DNA from: Viola odorata
Taxonomy: Eukaryota; Streptophyta; Magnoliopsida; Malpighiales; Violaceae
DNA: 64,000 bases
Assembly (NCBI GenBank): GCA_963691705.1
Contig: OY829543.1
Location: 49,766,564-49,830,563 of the forward strand
Direction: 5' to 3'
How positions within the stretch are numbered: position 1 is the first letter of the stretch; each line of letters begins with the position of its first letter. The position numbers and the translations under genes are program-made. This document shows positions 41,602 through 53,014 of this stretch, one piece after another. Under the pieces are notes generated by a model. The model worked only from the letters and a program-made list of their open reading frames with translations, ran no database searches and was not told the DNA's origin.

Positions 41602-43317
41602 CCCGCCCCCGAACACTTCCATTTTTCCAGCCCTCGAAAAGGGGCACTGAACAATTTACTGCTTTTTGTTTAATTATTTTTGTACTCAACTACTTTTTAT
41701 GATCTCCCCGCATTGAGGACAATGCGCTGCCTAAGTGTGGGGAGGGATTTATATTTGCTATGTTGCATGATTGCATGTTTAAATTCTCGTTTGTTGCATG
41801 ACTGCATGATTTTCGGATTTTTCATTTTAGCCATGCTAGGAAAAAAATTTCCCACTGCCAATTTTCAAACCCTTGTTCATAATGCATCTTTTGCTTTCGA
41901 TACACAGAAAAAGCATGACACCCATCGCATCTGCACCTAAGCATGCATTTTTATGGCCTGCTAGCCCTTATATCCATATCTAGACCACGTCGCCAGTAGT
42001 CATGATTTGAACCCGCGAGCATACTTGAGCTTCATGCCTGTTATTCTTTGAGCGAAAATGCTTAGCTAGGCACAGTCTAGGTTTGCACTATATCCCTGGG
42101 TATAGTCACTGTTAGGACATGGGAAAGCTTAGATAGGACGAAAAGCTTCACATCAATGTCTCTTTGTTTCTCTTCTCCCCCTCTCTCTCTCTTTTATTTT
42201 CGAGCCCCCGATATTCCCCTTCCTTTCATATTCTTTCCTGACCATTCGTACTTTCTTGATCTTTTTCCTTGGCAGGTGAGGTAGCAATTATTGAGGGTAA
42301 CATCGAGGGCTAGACACCCGAAGAGCATGCAGACAAGTTTAAGTGTGGGGAAGCAGACGAAAGCAAAAGAATTCAGAGCAGAAAGCAACAAGCAGAGATC
42401 TAGGGCAAGAAAAAACAAAAGCTCAAAAGAGTTTCGAGCCCTAGATCATTCAAGCAATTCGAGCCCCAGAAACGTTCAAGTGTGGGGAAGTGAAAAAGAA
42501 GTCACCATCGATGCTGGAGGCAGATCAAAGGCAAGCGCCGAACGAAAAATCAAAAGTTTCATGCCCCCTCTTCTATCTCTTATATATAGAAAAGAAATTA
42601 AAAAAAAAAAAAAAGAAGCATTTAAATTTCAAAATAAAAGAAGGGGGGCATTAAGCAAGCAAAAAGAGTATCCGTATTTGAAGCCTCAACAAGATCGCTT
42701 TCCTGCCCTCGAAAGAAGACCTCTGTCTAGCCCCCGAAACATCTCGTGCCCTCAATGAAAGTTGCCTTGCCACTTCGCCTTTTTCCTATGCCAGGGAATC
42801 CATCCAGGTTATATCTGGTCCTTTCTTTTCTTTTCCTTCTTTTCTCCCCTCATTTCTCTTCTATTCATCTCCTACTTCTCTCCTCCACATTTCTAGCTCT
42901 TCGCACCCTTTTCTTTCTCTTTGCTGATGCGTAGTCTTTCCCGATCGTTGATTGCCCATGCATGTGTTCTACAGTACTCGGATTGACCTGCAAACCATAT
43001 GCCTGTGTTGTGTTATTTGCATTCTTGAGTGATAGCCTAAACACGTATTGTATTCTGAGTATGAGTGCAAATACACATCGTTGTGAGGACTGCTGGTGAT
43101 TAGGTTAGGTATGGGAAAGTCTGGTTGGTAGGATCGTTATTCTGCCAGCCGGATGCAGGTGCTTTTCTAGGTCTGGATTTGTTTTGTTTTGGGTGTTGCT
43201 TGTAGGATGGCGTGCCGATTCTGTCTATTGGGATTTGACTATGTATGCTAATGGATAAGGTGGTTTTCTAATTTAGTTTATGCTCGAGGGTGAGCATAGG
43301 GGCAGTGTGGGGATGTA
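41602..43317 (+). other. 3' non-coding region and polypurine tract of element B
   Basis: 1.7 kb with no convincing ORF. The AAGTGTGGGG(A) motif recurs at about 41733, 42338 and 42478, and GCAGTGTGGGGATG (about 43303-43316) lies directly before the 3' LTR as the probable polypurine tract. An A-run occurs at about 42600-42614. Confidence 0.7.
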
Positions 43318-44921
43318 TGATAGCATGCTTCATGACCTAGATTTTACCCTCTTTTGTAGCCTTTTCGGGGGCTTCATGTTGCCATTTGACCCTTATTACG
43401 ATCTTATTTGCAGAATGGCATCAAAAGAGGGAAAAGAGCAAAAAGAAGCAATTTCGGAGCAATTCTGAGGAATTCCAGCTTCAAGACCTAGAAGAGAGGA
43501 TGCTTTCAAGGCCTCGACGCGAACCAGACCAGTGCGCTGTCTCTAGGTCTCGACAGCTCCGCATCTTCCTCCAAAGAAAGCATCTTTAAAGATCCGCACG
43601 GAATCCCATGCGCTTCTAGAAGGCAGCAACGTGGCAGGAATCCCAGAATATTCCTTTTGCAAGGACATGTGCTGTCACCTCCTCATTGCCCTTATCTATT
43701 TTGTCTCTTAGCTAGTATTAGGCTATAAAAGCATAGTGCTAGGGTTTTTGTAAGGACGGCTGGTCCTAAGGATATTTTCTTACATTAATTTCAGCACACA
43801 TTCTCTTAGGATAATCTCCTCTCTTGAAGAACAGCCTTGATGATTCAGCTCTCCTTTGATTATTAATTAATCCATCGGTTCCTTCTAATCCTTTGCTATT
43901 TCCTTTTGTTATTTTATGACCACTTATATCTATTGTTTATATTATAGTATGAGTAGCTAAACACCACCCTTCTTAGTGAAGGGTGTTTAATGGATTGAAA
44001 AGGTTTGGCTAAGAGGTCTAATGCATGCTTAATATATTCTCTTGTTCACATGACTATTTACCGATTTAATTCCATGCTTGCTTAGGAATATTAATGGCTT
44101 GATCATCTGTTAGTATGCCTACGTGAGCAACGTCATATTCCAGGGTTATACCTGACGCAAAGCCCTGGAATTGGAGCAGACACCTAGGGGAGGCAGCGCG
44201 AGAGGCCTCACCTAGGGGTAAACTGTCATCTAGGGTATGCAATACGGGTCTGACAAGCTGAGCTATTGCGCCCTAGATTTGCCTTACCTCTCCTTCATGG
44301 GCGTCCAGAGTTTAGCCTCCCTACTTCGAGCCCTAGACAGGCCGGACGGTCAAGGCTGCTTCCTGATGACAAGGAAAGTAGTTGGGAGGATGGCTGAACG
44401 TCAAGGTCACCTCATATGTGGAAACGGGGGGTGACTTCTAACTACGAAGGTAAGTAGGGGATGCGGTGTGGAAACGCGGTCCCTATAGCAGGTCTATACA
44501 CGAGTCTGGAACATTTTTGCACCAATGACTAGCCAACCTAGAAAACAACCCAAAGGAACACCTTTCGCTAAGATCTATTCTCATCTGATTAATATCTCTT
44601 TTACTACGTTTCTAGCCCACGAAGTGTTTACATTTCTTGCCCTGGATTACATTTTGCTTTCATGCCCTAGATAAATACTTTACAATTCTGTTTTGTTAGC
44701 TCCCACACTCTGCGTTGGCTAATTTATTAGCCAACATTAAACCCGCCCCAGTGTTACTACCAGTGTTACTACAATTCGGTCTGTTGCATATCACCTTGTC
44801 ATACATCTTCATTAGCAAACCTGTCCTTCTATCTCTGTGGTTCGACCCTGTCTTGCCCCTATACACATTTACTTGTGCATCTAGGCACCAGGAAAATATT
44901 AGTATATTTGAGTGACGATCA
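43318..44921 (+). repeat. 3' LTR of element B
   Basis: 1604 bp, TGATAGCATG...GACGATCA, followed by the target duplication GTGAT. It has the same TATA box (43725-43730) and retains CTGTGGTTCGACCCTGTC (about 44836) missing from the 5' LTR. Confidence 0.95.
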
Positions 44922-45557
44922 GTGATCAAGCTAATAATTACCCTAGGTAAATTGACAATTAATTATTAAACAAGAAGATACCAACACAAAATTTATGAAG
45001 AACAATTTGACCTCACGACTTCCCTTGCAACCTTCAATCGTCTCTTACCAAGAACAAGAAAACTTAGCCGCACATATTAAAAGTAAAAACAAATAAATAA
45101 ATAAATTGCATAAATAAAATAGAAGAGAAGATGAAGAAGAAGAGGAGAGGGGGAAGAGAAGAAGAGGCGGAAGAGAGAGCCCCCTCTAAACCTAATTACT
45201 AAAAGTATTTATAGAATTATTACAAATAAAACTCCTAATCCGATTGGAATTCAACTCCCCATAGGACTTCTACTGCGATTGGGACTTCTGGAGCATTAAT
45301 TGAGCAGATCCGATATTTTCCTTTAATGTGCTTGTTTCCTTTTCTTGCTAGGACACTACTGCCTTTCACGAACGTCCAGCTGCTCGGCCTAGCTGCTAAA
45401 ATACTTCCAGAAAGTGATAGAAAACGTTCCTTTTCGTATTTTCCTCTTAATTTGCCCAGATCTGCAAAAAGTGAATAAACACAGCAACATAAGTAGCATC
45501 ATGGTCTAAAAAGGCATACAAAAGAGGGAAGAATTATGGACATAAAATGCTCTATCA
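44922..45557 (-). repeat. 3' LTR of element C, proximal part
   Basis: Resumes after element B with the duplicated GTGAT (44922-44926) and runs to 45557, where the minus strand begins TGATAGAGCATT. Carries a TATA-like box (minus TATAAATA at 45206-45213). Matches 52380-53014. Confidence 0.9.
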
Positions 45558-45580
45558 AATATCCCCACACTACCCCGATG
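45558..45580 (-). other. Polypurine tract of element C
   Basis: Minus strand reads GGGGTAGTGTGGGGATATT immediately before the 3' LTR start, closely matching GGGGCAGTGTGGGGATG before the 3' LTR of B. Confidence 0.75.
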
Positions 45581-45759
45581 CTCGCCCTCGAGCATTAAAA
45601 TCAGAAAGCATCACCTCATCAGGAACACACAACCTCAATCCACAATGCACAGAGTTACTTACGCCACCACTTACGCCTCGACCAAGCAGTACGCCACCCT
45701 CCAACCTAGATGAACTCTGCACTACTCTAAAGGAATAACGAAACCAGAAGAGTAGCTTT

Positions 45760-47441
45760 TGATAGCATGTTTTTATTCACGATTTTCTTCCCATTTTCTC
45801 ACCCATTTAAGGCATGATTCTGCTAAATTACCCTTGTTTTCATTACTTTTGCAGATTTGGGCCTAAAATGGGAGTTTATGCGAAAAGAAGCATTTTTGGG
45901 GCATTTTGTGCAGTTTTGAGCTTCAAGACCCAGAGTCGAGGTCCCGAGTCCAAAGCAGCGTTCAATGTCCCGAATCGGATTCCCCATTCGGGACCCCGAA
46001 GGGCGAAGAATGACATTTCCACGTGTCATCTCGCTAGAGCTTCCATGTGCCTCCTCTGACACTGTTCCTGCAGTCTGCACTGACCACCAAATACCTACCG
46101 CTCTGACCAAGTCAGCCCTTGAGCCCAGTCCAGACCTGCCTAAAGCTGGGAAAATCAGACAGCTTTATGCTTTCTCAGCTTTGTGCTTTAAGGAGCATGG
46201 ATCCACTTCTTTAGGCTTTCAATTAATGCATTTTGTCCCTAGTTTTAGGCTGAAGATATTTTGTGCTTAGAGCTCTCCTATATAAAGGGCATCTAAGAGT
46301 AGTTTAGGGAGATCTTATCATATCTTACATCTTTTATTGCTTAGTATAATTTAGTTTTTCTTAGACTTCTCTCTAGTTTATCTCTCTAGTCTTGTTAGCA
46401 CCTTCAACCTTGCCGCCGGGCTTCAAACGGATTTTAGTAACAAAGTCTTCTTCCCTTAATCTCTTTATTTTATTATGCTCTCTTTAATTATTATTTATTT
46501 ATCTTCAAGTATGAGTAGCTAAATCTTTAGTTCTTGGCAAGGGTAATTCAAGGGTTGCAAGGACAGATTCGAGGCCTTAATGTGCTTAATATGTTCTTGA
46601 TGTCATATTCAATTACTTATCGTTTTAATTACATCTTCACATGATATAATTTGAGGTCTGATCAACTGATTGTTATTTTGTGTGAATGTTGCCATCTTTG
46701 TGATGAATACGGAAGGAAAATTGCATGGAACAAGTAGGCATCTGTTTAGTCTTGACTGCGCTGAAGTGGTCTCGAATAGATAGGGTGGGTAGTTGATTAG
46801 AGCGAGGTCACGAGCCTGACAAACTGAGGGACTTTCAGCTCTAGATCTGTCTTTTCTTAGCTTCATGGGCAGTTTGAATATGGCCCTCCCGCATTCGTGT
46901 CTGGAGGGATGGCCAACTGTCAAGACTACCTCATATGTGGAAACGGGGGGTAGTTTCTCTTAAGAGAAAAGTAGGGGGTATCCGAGGAATCTGGTCCCTA
47001 TGTCATTTCTATGATGTCTTGAATAGAATACCCTTGAGCCGATGACAATCTGGTCCCGAATGCAACCCGAGAATACCTTTGCTGAGAACCCTTCTCTATC
47101 TGATTATTTGTGCTTGTTTCACCCCTGTTTTATTATTTCTGGATTTGTTCACTTACTTGCTTTATTTTATCATTCGGGGCCCCCGAATTGACACCTCAAG
47201 GTCCCGGATACTGCTTTCCTAGGTAACAATTGTTAGCTCCCAAATCTGCCTTGGCTAACTTGTTTAGCCAAGTAAAACCCCCCCTGATTGTTACTTTTTG
47301 TGCATTTCACCCCCGAATACATTCAAAACCTTAGATCAGTCTCTCACAATCCCTGTGTTCGACCCTGACTACCACTGTACACTTTATCTCTTGTGCACAC
47401 ACATTTTCAGGCACTATAAATCTTCATTTGACTGACGATCA
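45760..47441 (+). repeat. Solo LTR F (Athila type) inside element C
   Basis: 1682 bp from TGATAGCATG to TGACGATCA, matching the ends and order of the B LTR but clearly diverged. Flanked by GCTTT (45755-45759) and ACTTT (47442-47446), a 5-bp target duplication with one change. No PBS or internal region adjoins it, so the rest was lost by LTR-LTR recombination. TATA at 46279-46286; CTGTGTTCGACCCTGAC near 47352 is shared with B and C LTRs. Confidence 0.85.
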
Positions 47442-49086
47442 ACTTTCCTACACCAGCCTACTGCAAGCAATCCTCACAAGATACGGTGTTTGTCACTCGC
47501 GCTCAAAAATAGAGTTAGGTGTTTATCACTCATCAATGCTAATGATCATGCACAAAACTAAACTTGCAATAGCGACCCGAGTACAAAGAACACATGCATG
47601 GGCAATCATATGATCATAGAGACCTTGCAAGGGTAAAGCAAAATAAGATGTTGGAGAAGAATGGGGTTCAAAGTAGAGAGAAGGAAGGATAGAAGTTTCT
47701 TAGCTGGAAAAAGACAAGTTGGTGAGAAAGACCCCCTGATGGCAGTGGCACGGGCAAGACAGAGAACGCTAATGGAGAGTGGGGGTATAATCTTCCGTTG
47801 GAAAGTGTCGTCGGTCTTCTGATCTTTGTAGTGCTTTGCTCCAGTTCTGATTTGTACTCCTCTTTTGCTCAAATGATTTATTCGATTTCTTTTTTCTTTT
47901 TTTTCTTTTTTTCTTTTTTTCTTTTTTTCTTGTTTTGATTTTGAGCAAAAAGAAGCGTACATGATGTTCTGAACTGTTGAACTGGAGCAGCAAATTTTTC
48001 CTTGGGCGTCTAATCTTCAGTACGTACATGATATGAACGGCTCGGCCTAGCCGTTGGTCTCCATATTGCTTACTGGAGTGCTTGGTTTGTTTAGGAATAT
48101 CTAAGCCGAGTTGTCAGAAATCCCCACACTAGAGCTTTTGTCTCTCTGATGCGCTCTGTGGTAGTTGCCATATAACTGCTTTCAGCATCTCGATGTAGCA
48201 GTTGGAAGTTTATTGCTCAGATCTCTGCAACTTTTCTGTTCTCAGCTTCATATCTGCTCTCAGTGTCTCGGTCAAGTAGCTCAATACCCCCACATTGAAG
48301 ATGTTGATTTTCTCTGTCCCACCTTACCACTGCCAGAGGCATCTCTCACCTGCTAAGAAAAGAAAGGAATGTCTCAAGTAGTTAGAAGGGTAGTGAAAGA
48401 AAGGTATGAGCAGTATGGGTAAGGAGATAAAAAGCAAGAAAAAAGATAACAAAGAAGGTGCAAAGTCCCTAATCATACCATCGTATTCCCATGTCTAATC
48501 ATGTCTATACCCTAGGGGTCTCATGCAAATTCGGCCAGCACACAAATCATGCATCCACTCAAAAATAAAGATATGGCATGAAAGCTCAAACACTCACGGG
48601 AGAAAAATACATTGATTGCAAGCAGCTAGGGCAAGACGCAGTCATAAGAGCTAACAGGCAGTATGGTGTGCAAGTGGTTTTGGTGCAGTGGGTGAAGATT
48701 ATGTGTGAAGTGGGCCTACTCTGTGCATTCCATCAAAAGTGAGATTAAAAACAGGGGTAGTGTAAGCTGTTGAAATCAATTGAGGAAAAATTCTAAATCA
48801 GGGCAAAATCATGCAAGTGAGAGGTAAACAGTCATGCAATACGATAATAATCAATCAGTCATGCAAAAATGCTAAAGATGCACACAAAACAAATCATAAA
48901 AGTATGAAACCCATCCCCACACTAAAGCAAAACACCGTCCTCGGTGTGGAGAAAGGAATCAAACAAGGGCATACAAAAAGGAAATAATAATAAAGAGAAA
49001 GAAAGGAAGAAAGAAGGAAAGAAACATGGGTTGCCTCCCACGAAGCGCCTCAGTTAACGTCTAGGCCTAGACGTTGGCTGCACTGA
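47442..49086 (-). other. 3' non-coding region of element C
   Basis: About 1.64 kb between the fusion ORF and solo LTR F. Contains minus-strand copies of the GTGTGGGG motif near 48120 and 48912 (and AATGTGGGG near 48290), as in the 3' region of element B. A pyrimidine run at about 47885-47930 gives spurious Lys-rich ORFs. No env-like or ATHILA ORF is present. Confidence 0.6.
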
Positions 49087-49938
49087 TCAGTTCGGGTCAG
49101 GTGAGTCCTCCATGGGGGAATGGAAACCCTCGTGGAACAGCTCCAATTTGTGGTCCTGCACGTGAAAAATGATGCCCGTGTCCATACTCTGAATAGCAAC
49201 TACACCAGGATCATACATCTGTGTGACAAGGTAAGGGCCGGTCCACCGAGACTGCGATTTGCTGGAAGAGAGCCTAAGACGAGAATTGTAAAGTAAAACT
49301 TTCTGTCCAGTTTCAAATGTCTTAGGATAGAGCAACTTATCGTGATGAGCTACTGTGTTGGCCGTGTCATTGGCAGTCCATAAAGCTAGGTGAGCATTCA
49401 GCGTCTTGCCCTTGCTGGTCACGGCAGTGGCGGCAGCAGTAGAGGCAGGGGTCATTGTGGCGATGGGAGCAGTCGTGGTGACGATTGGAGTTACTGTCAT
49501 GGTGTCAGGGACAGCGGGAGTGGGTACAAAGGCTGCCGGAGCTAGTTGAGGAGCGCCTAGGGTTGGTGAGAGTGTCTTGACATCGACGTTCGTCCACCCA
49601 AGGGCCTCGCGATATCCTTTGAGTGTGGACACCAGTTCGTGTTCTGCAGCAGGATTGAGCTCGCTAGAGATGATCACCGGGAATGTATCATGCTCGCCAA
49701 GGTAGGCGTACTTGAGGTGTGAGGGCAAGCTGTTCAACTCTGACTTTGGGTCCTGCAAAAGAGATGGTGGAAGCTTAGTGTGATCAGTTGGAAGAGAGGA
49801 AATAACAGAAGGAGAAGGGGTAACAGAATGCTCTTCCAAATCAGTGACGACTTCATGCAACTCAAGTGGAGTCGCAAGCGTCAAGGCCAACGGGTCCAGT
49901 GCTGTGGGCGGGATACTCCTGTCTAAGGCAAGCTGCAA
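49087..49938 (-). CDS. Fusion ORF: post-protease region joined to integrase C-terminus
   Basis: 283-aa ORF. Residues about 1-95 match the region after the protease in element B (LALDRSIPPTALDPLALTLA, LPSHLKYAYLGEHDTFPVII); about 100-125 is the start of the RT region (YREALGWTNVDVKTLSPTLG). A Thr/Ala/Pro/Val-rich linker of about 50 residues follows, then [18 protein letters not shown] and SRWTGPYLVTQMYDPGVVAI, the integrase C-terminal domain, ending DHKLELFHEGFHS. The intervening RT, RNase H and integrase core of element B (about 36350-38770) are gone, yet the frame is kept across the junction. The linker looks like low-complexity expansion, not a normal pol segment. Whether it is expressed is unknown. 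Confidence 0.7.
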   Translation of the reverse strand: MQLALDRSIPPTALDPLALTLATPLELHEVVTDLEEHSVTPSPSVISSLPTDHTKLPPSLLQDPKSELNSLPSHLKYAYLGEHDTFPVIISSELNPAAEHELVSTLKGYREALGWTNVDVKTLSPTLGAPQLAPAAFVPTPAVPDTMTVTPIVTTTAPIATMTPASTAAATAVTSKGKTLNAHLALWTANDTANTVAHHDKLLYPKTFETGQKVLLYNSRLRLSSSKSQSRWTGPYLVTQMYDPGVVAIQSMDTGIIFHVQDHKLELFHEGFHSPMEDSPDPN

Positions 49939-50480
49939 AGATCATCAGTGGCAAGTTCAGAAACATTAGTGGCAACAGGGGCAACAATATTAACAAAGTT
50001 TATGCTAGAAAAATCAGTGGGGTGTCTCATATCGTCAGGCATATTAAACTTGATAGTTTCGCCGTCAAATTCAATAGTGATGGAGGCGTCGTGGACATCA
50101 ATCTTTGCTCTTGCGGTGCGGAGGAAGGGTCGCCCAAGAAGTATGTTCGAGGCCTTGACGGACTGGTCGTCTCCCATATCGATCACGTAAAAGTCAGCTG
50201 GATAGATGAAGTCCCCAACCTGCACCAAGACGTCCTCAATAACACCCTCGGGTAGGATAACAGATCGGTCCGCTAGTTGGATCGTGGTCTTGGTGGGGCT
50301 GAGAGGTCCAAGGTTAAGACTGTTGTATATCGTCAAGGGCAAGACGTTGATACCTGCACCAGAATCACACATAGCTCTACCAATGTTAGTAGTACCGATT
50401 TTGCAGGGGAGGGAGAACATACCTTTGTCCTTGCACTTGGGTGGAAGCTTTTCGTTGGATCGTGGCTGAGGCGTTCCCAC
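49923..50480 (-). pseudogene. Aspartic protease region of element C
   Basis: 185-aa ORF with LPPKCKDKGMFSLPCKIG, AMCDSGAGINVLPLTIYNSL (active-site D-S-G), VILPEGVIEDVLVQVGDFIYP and NILLGRPFLRTARAKIDVHD, in the order of the Athila protease in element B (35430-35830). It is offset by one frame from the gag tail upstream and from the ORF downstream; single-base changes near 50460 and 49935 would explain both. The protease catalytic block is intact. Confidence 0.85.
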
Positions 50481-51680
50481 CTATGCTAATCTGTTTCACA
50501 CCTACCATGTTACATTTGTTAGCACACCAATTTTTCAAAAATTTAGCATAGCGAGGGATGTTTTTAATAGCCTGCAGCAAAGGAATATTGACTTGGACTT
50601 TTCTAAACATGTCAAAAATTTCACGATCCTCCCCATCTTTTTTAGACTTGATCAATCGTTGAGGAAAGGGAGGCTCAAGCACTTTCAAGATGAAATCATC
50701 ACTAAATTCTGGGTTTTCCTCAACCTCTCGTGGGGAGCCGTGTCTTCTAGCATGGTAGACACGCTTCTCTTTCGTTACGTCCACCTTTGCTTCTTTTGGT
50801 TCGAGCACGGGTTCAAGTAGCTCAGCGTCTAGGGCAGGCAACTCGCGGGATGGTATTTTTGTACCACTTCGAAGTGTCATGGCACAGACAGTATGCATCG
50901 GGTTGAGTTCTGGTTGAGGTGGCAGGCATCTTTGGTTCTGTATCTCCTTCATCTCTGCAGATAAGATTTGAAATTTTTTTGTCAATTCAACAACCAGATG
51001 TCGCAAACTAGGTTCCTCATCGTCTGGGGGAGGGGGTCCCATCTGCCCTTGTGGAGCTTGGTATTGGTGCTGCTGATTGGGGTACACGTACTGCTGCGGT
51101 GACTGGCTAGGGTACTGCTCCTGGTTTGGATACTGGTACTGCTGCGGTGACCAACTAGGCCAAGCCGGTTGCGGATCGTACCAACTTTGGTTAGGATAAT
51201 GTTGTCCTTGGTCATAATTGTTGGTAATAGGATCAAACTGCTAGGGAGTTCCGTTATAATTACCGACCGCATTAACTTGGAATTCATATGGGTATACGTG
51301 AGTCGGATGGTTGGTAAAGTTGTGAAATCCGTGTGTCTTGCCCTGGACAGGCTGTCTTGCGGCTAAAACTTGAATCATACTAATGAGGGTGGCGAGCTGT
51401 CATTCTATAGAAGCAGCACGAATGTCTTCGGCGTTGGCCATGTTGGGGAATTTGGGGGGAGGGTGGTGATGATATTTTCAGCGTCTAAGTCTGGACGCAG
51501 AAAGGAGTTCGAGATTGTCTAGGGTAGAGAGGGTTCTTTCGAGGACTGGGGTAGAAAATTCTCCGGTGTCAGTGGATGGTTTCCTGGCCTGTCTTCTGAG
51601 TCCGCTCTCTGTTCTGGTGATCTCGAGCTCAAGCGGCTTAGATGTCCTGCTCACACAAACAAAAGAAAGAAATCAGTACC
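50386..51680 (-). pseudogene. gag: gag remnants of element C (start and tail, core deleted)
   Basis: Near 51660-51500 the minus strand has the gag start (LELEITRTESGLRRQARK, compare DLELTRTKRGLRRQAQ in B). The capsid core is absent. From about 51287 it reads a Tyr/Gln-rich tail (YQYPNQEQYPSQSPQQYVYP), with a TAG near 51242, then the 233-aa ORF 51087-50386 (ELTKKFQILSAEMKEIQNQ, HTVCAMTLRSGTKIPS, LEPPFPQRLIKSKKDGED). The frame shifts near 50460, just before the protease. The deletion of the core fits a non-autonomous element. Confidence 0.75.
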
Positions 51681-51684
51681 GTTA

Positions 51685-51702
51685 GTCCCCAGCAACGGCG
51701 CC
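51685..51702 (-). other. PBS of element C
   Basis: Minus strand reads TGGCGCCGTTGCTGGGGA, one mismatch to the PBS of B and E, three bases inside the LTR. Confidence 0.85.
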
Positions 51703-51705
51703 ATT

Positions 51706-53014
51706 TTGATGTGTTGTCAAAGCACATACAAAAACAATAATAAAAACCTGCTATCAAATGCACAATAGATTGTATATAGTGGAAGCAGGGTCGAACACAG
51801 GGACTAAGGGTAGACGCTGACTTTCGTGTGTCACTAGGGCAATCAGACAGAAACAGTAACAAAAGGGGGGTTTTGAGAGTGTTGATTAATCTAATTATTA
51901 ACTACGAAAGTAATAACAACTAGTAGCAAAGAGTAATAGAAGTAATAAGAAATCAGAAGAGACAAGGGTTCCTAGTAAGAGTCCGAATCCGGTTGCAATT
52001 GTGGTTAGCCGGTCATTGGCGCAAGTATCGTCTACCCCGAGCTGATAGACGCACTATAGGGACCAGGTACGCTTAGGTCCCCTGCTTACCTTCGTAATAT
52101 AAGTTATCCCAAGGTACGCTTATGGGTTAACCTTGACAGTCCGCCGTCCTCCAAGGTACGCTTATGGAGGCAACACTCAGATGCCCATGAAGAAGAGGTA
52201 AGATGCGTCTAGGGCGAGACACTCAGTACGCTCGAGGCTCTACCCTAACGACTTGTTCAATCCAACTGGGGGATACCAGGTTTCCAGTCAGGACCAGTAT
52301 GGTTATCTGCTCTACCCTGCAGCTTCGCGTTAGGTATAACAAAAGGGACGATAGTAATTACTCTAGTTCAATTACTAGGTGATCAAGCTAATAATTACCT
52401 TAGGTAAATTGACAATTAATTATTGAACAAGAAGATACCAACACAGAATTTATGAAGAACAATTTGACCTCACGACTTCCCTTGCAACCTTCAATCGTCT
52501 CTTACCAAGAACAAGAAAACTTAGCCGCACATATTAAAAGTAAAAATAAATAAATAAATAAATTGCATAAATAAAACAGAAGAGAAGATGAAGAATAAGA
52601 GGAGAGGGGGGAGAGAAGAAGAGGCGGAAGAGAGAGCCCCCTCTAAACTTAATTACTAAAAGTATTTATAGAATTATTACAAATAAAACTCCTAATCCGA
52701 TTGGAATTCAACTCCCCATAGGACTTCTAATGCGATTGGGACTTCTGGAGCATTAATTGAGCAGATCCGATATTTTCCTTTAATGTGCTTGTTTCCTTTT
52801 CTTGCTAGGACACTGCTGCCTTCCGCGAACGTCCAGCTGCTCGGCCTAGCTGCTCAAATACTTCCAGAAAGTGATAGAAAACGTTCCTTTTCGTATTTTC
52901 CTCTTAATTTGCCCAGATCTGCAAAAAGTGAATAAACACAGCAACATAAGTAGCATCATGGTCTAAAAAGGCATACAAAAGAGGGAAGAATTATGGACAT
53001 AAAACGCTCTATCA
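51706..53014 (-). repeat. 5' LTR of element C
   Basis: 1309 bp; minus strand starts TGATAGAGCG and ends CAACACATCA next to the PBS. Near-identical to the split 3' LTR, with about 24 differences counted by eye. A TATA-like TATAAATA (minus) lies at 52663-52670. Confidence 0.9.

Larger units (their letters stand above)
31799..44921 (+). mobile_element. Element B: near-complete Athila-lineage LTR retrotransposon
   Basis: 13,123 bp, plus strand, with LTRs 31799-33392 and 43318-44921, PBS 33398-33415, gag, protease, RT, RNase H, integrase, a downstream ATHILA-domain ORF and a polypurine tract. Flanked by perfect GTGAT repeats (31794-31798 and 44922-44926) inside the 3' LTR of element C. By eye the LTRs differ by about nine substitutions plus two indels, so it is the youngest layer of the nest. 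Two frame changes and two in-frame stops break gag-pol. Confidence 0.95.
31122..53014 (-). mobile_element. Element C: non-autonomous Athila-derived LTR retrotransposon
   Basis: Minus strand, 5' LTR 51706-53014, Asp-type PBS 51685-51702, internal region 45558-51705 and 3' LTR split into 31122-31798 and 44922-45557 by element B. Flanked by CCTAC (31117-31121 and 53015-53019). Without the nested B and F elements it would be about 7.1 kb. It retains the gag start, gag tail, protease and an integrase tail, but lacks the gag core, reverse transcriptase, RNase H and the integrase core, so it must have depended on a helper. LTR ends are TGATAG...(A)CA on the minus strand. Confidence 0.9.

Noticed and set aside
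47769..48029. Lys-rich minus-strand ORFs
   Set aside because: Encoded by a simple TTTTTTC pyrimidine run in the 3' region of element C.
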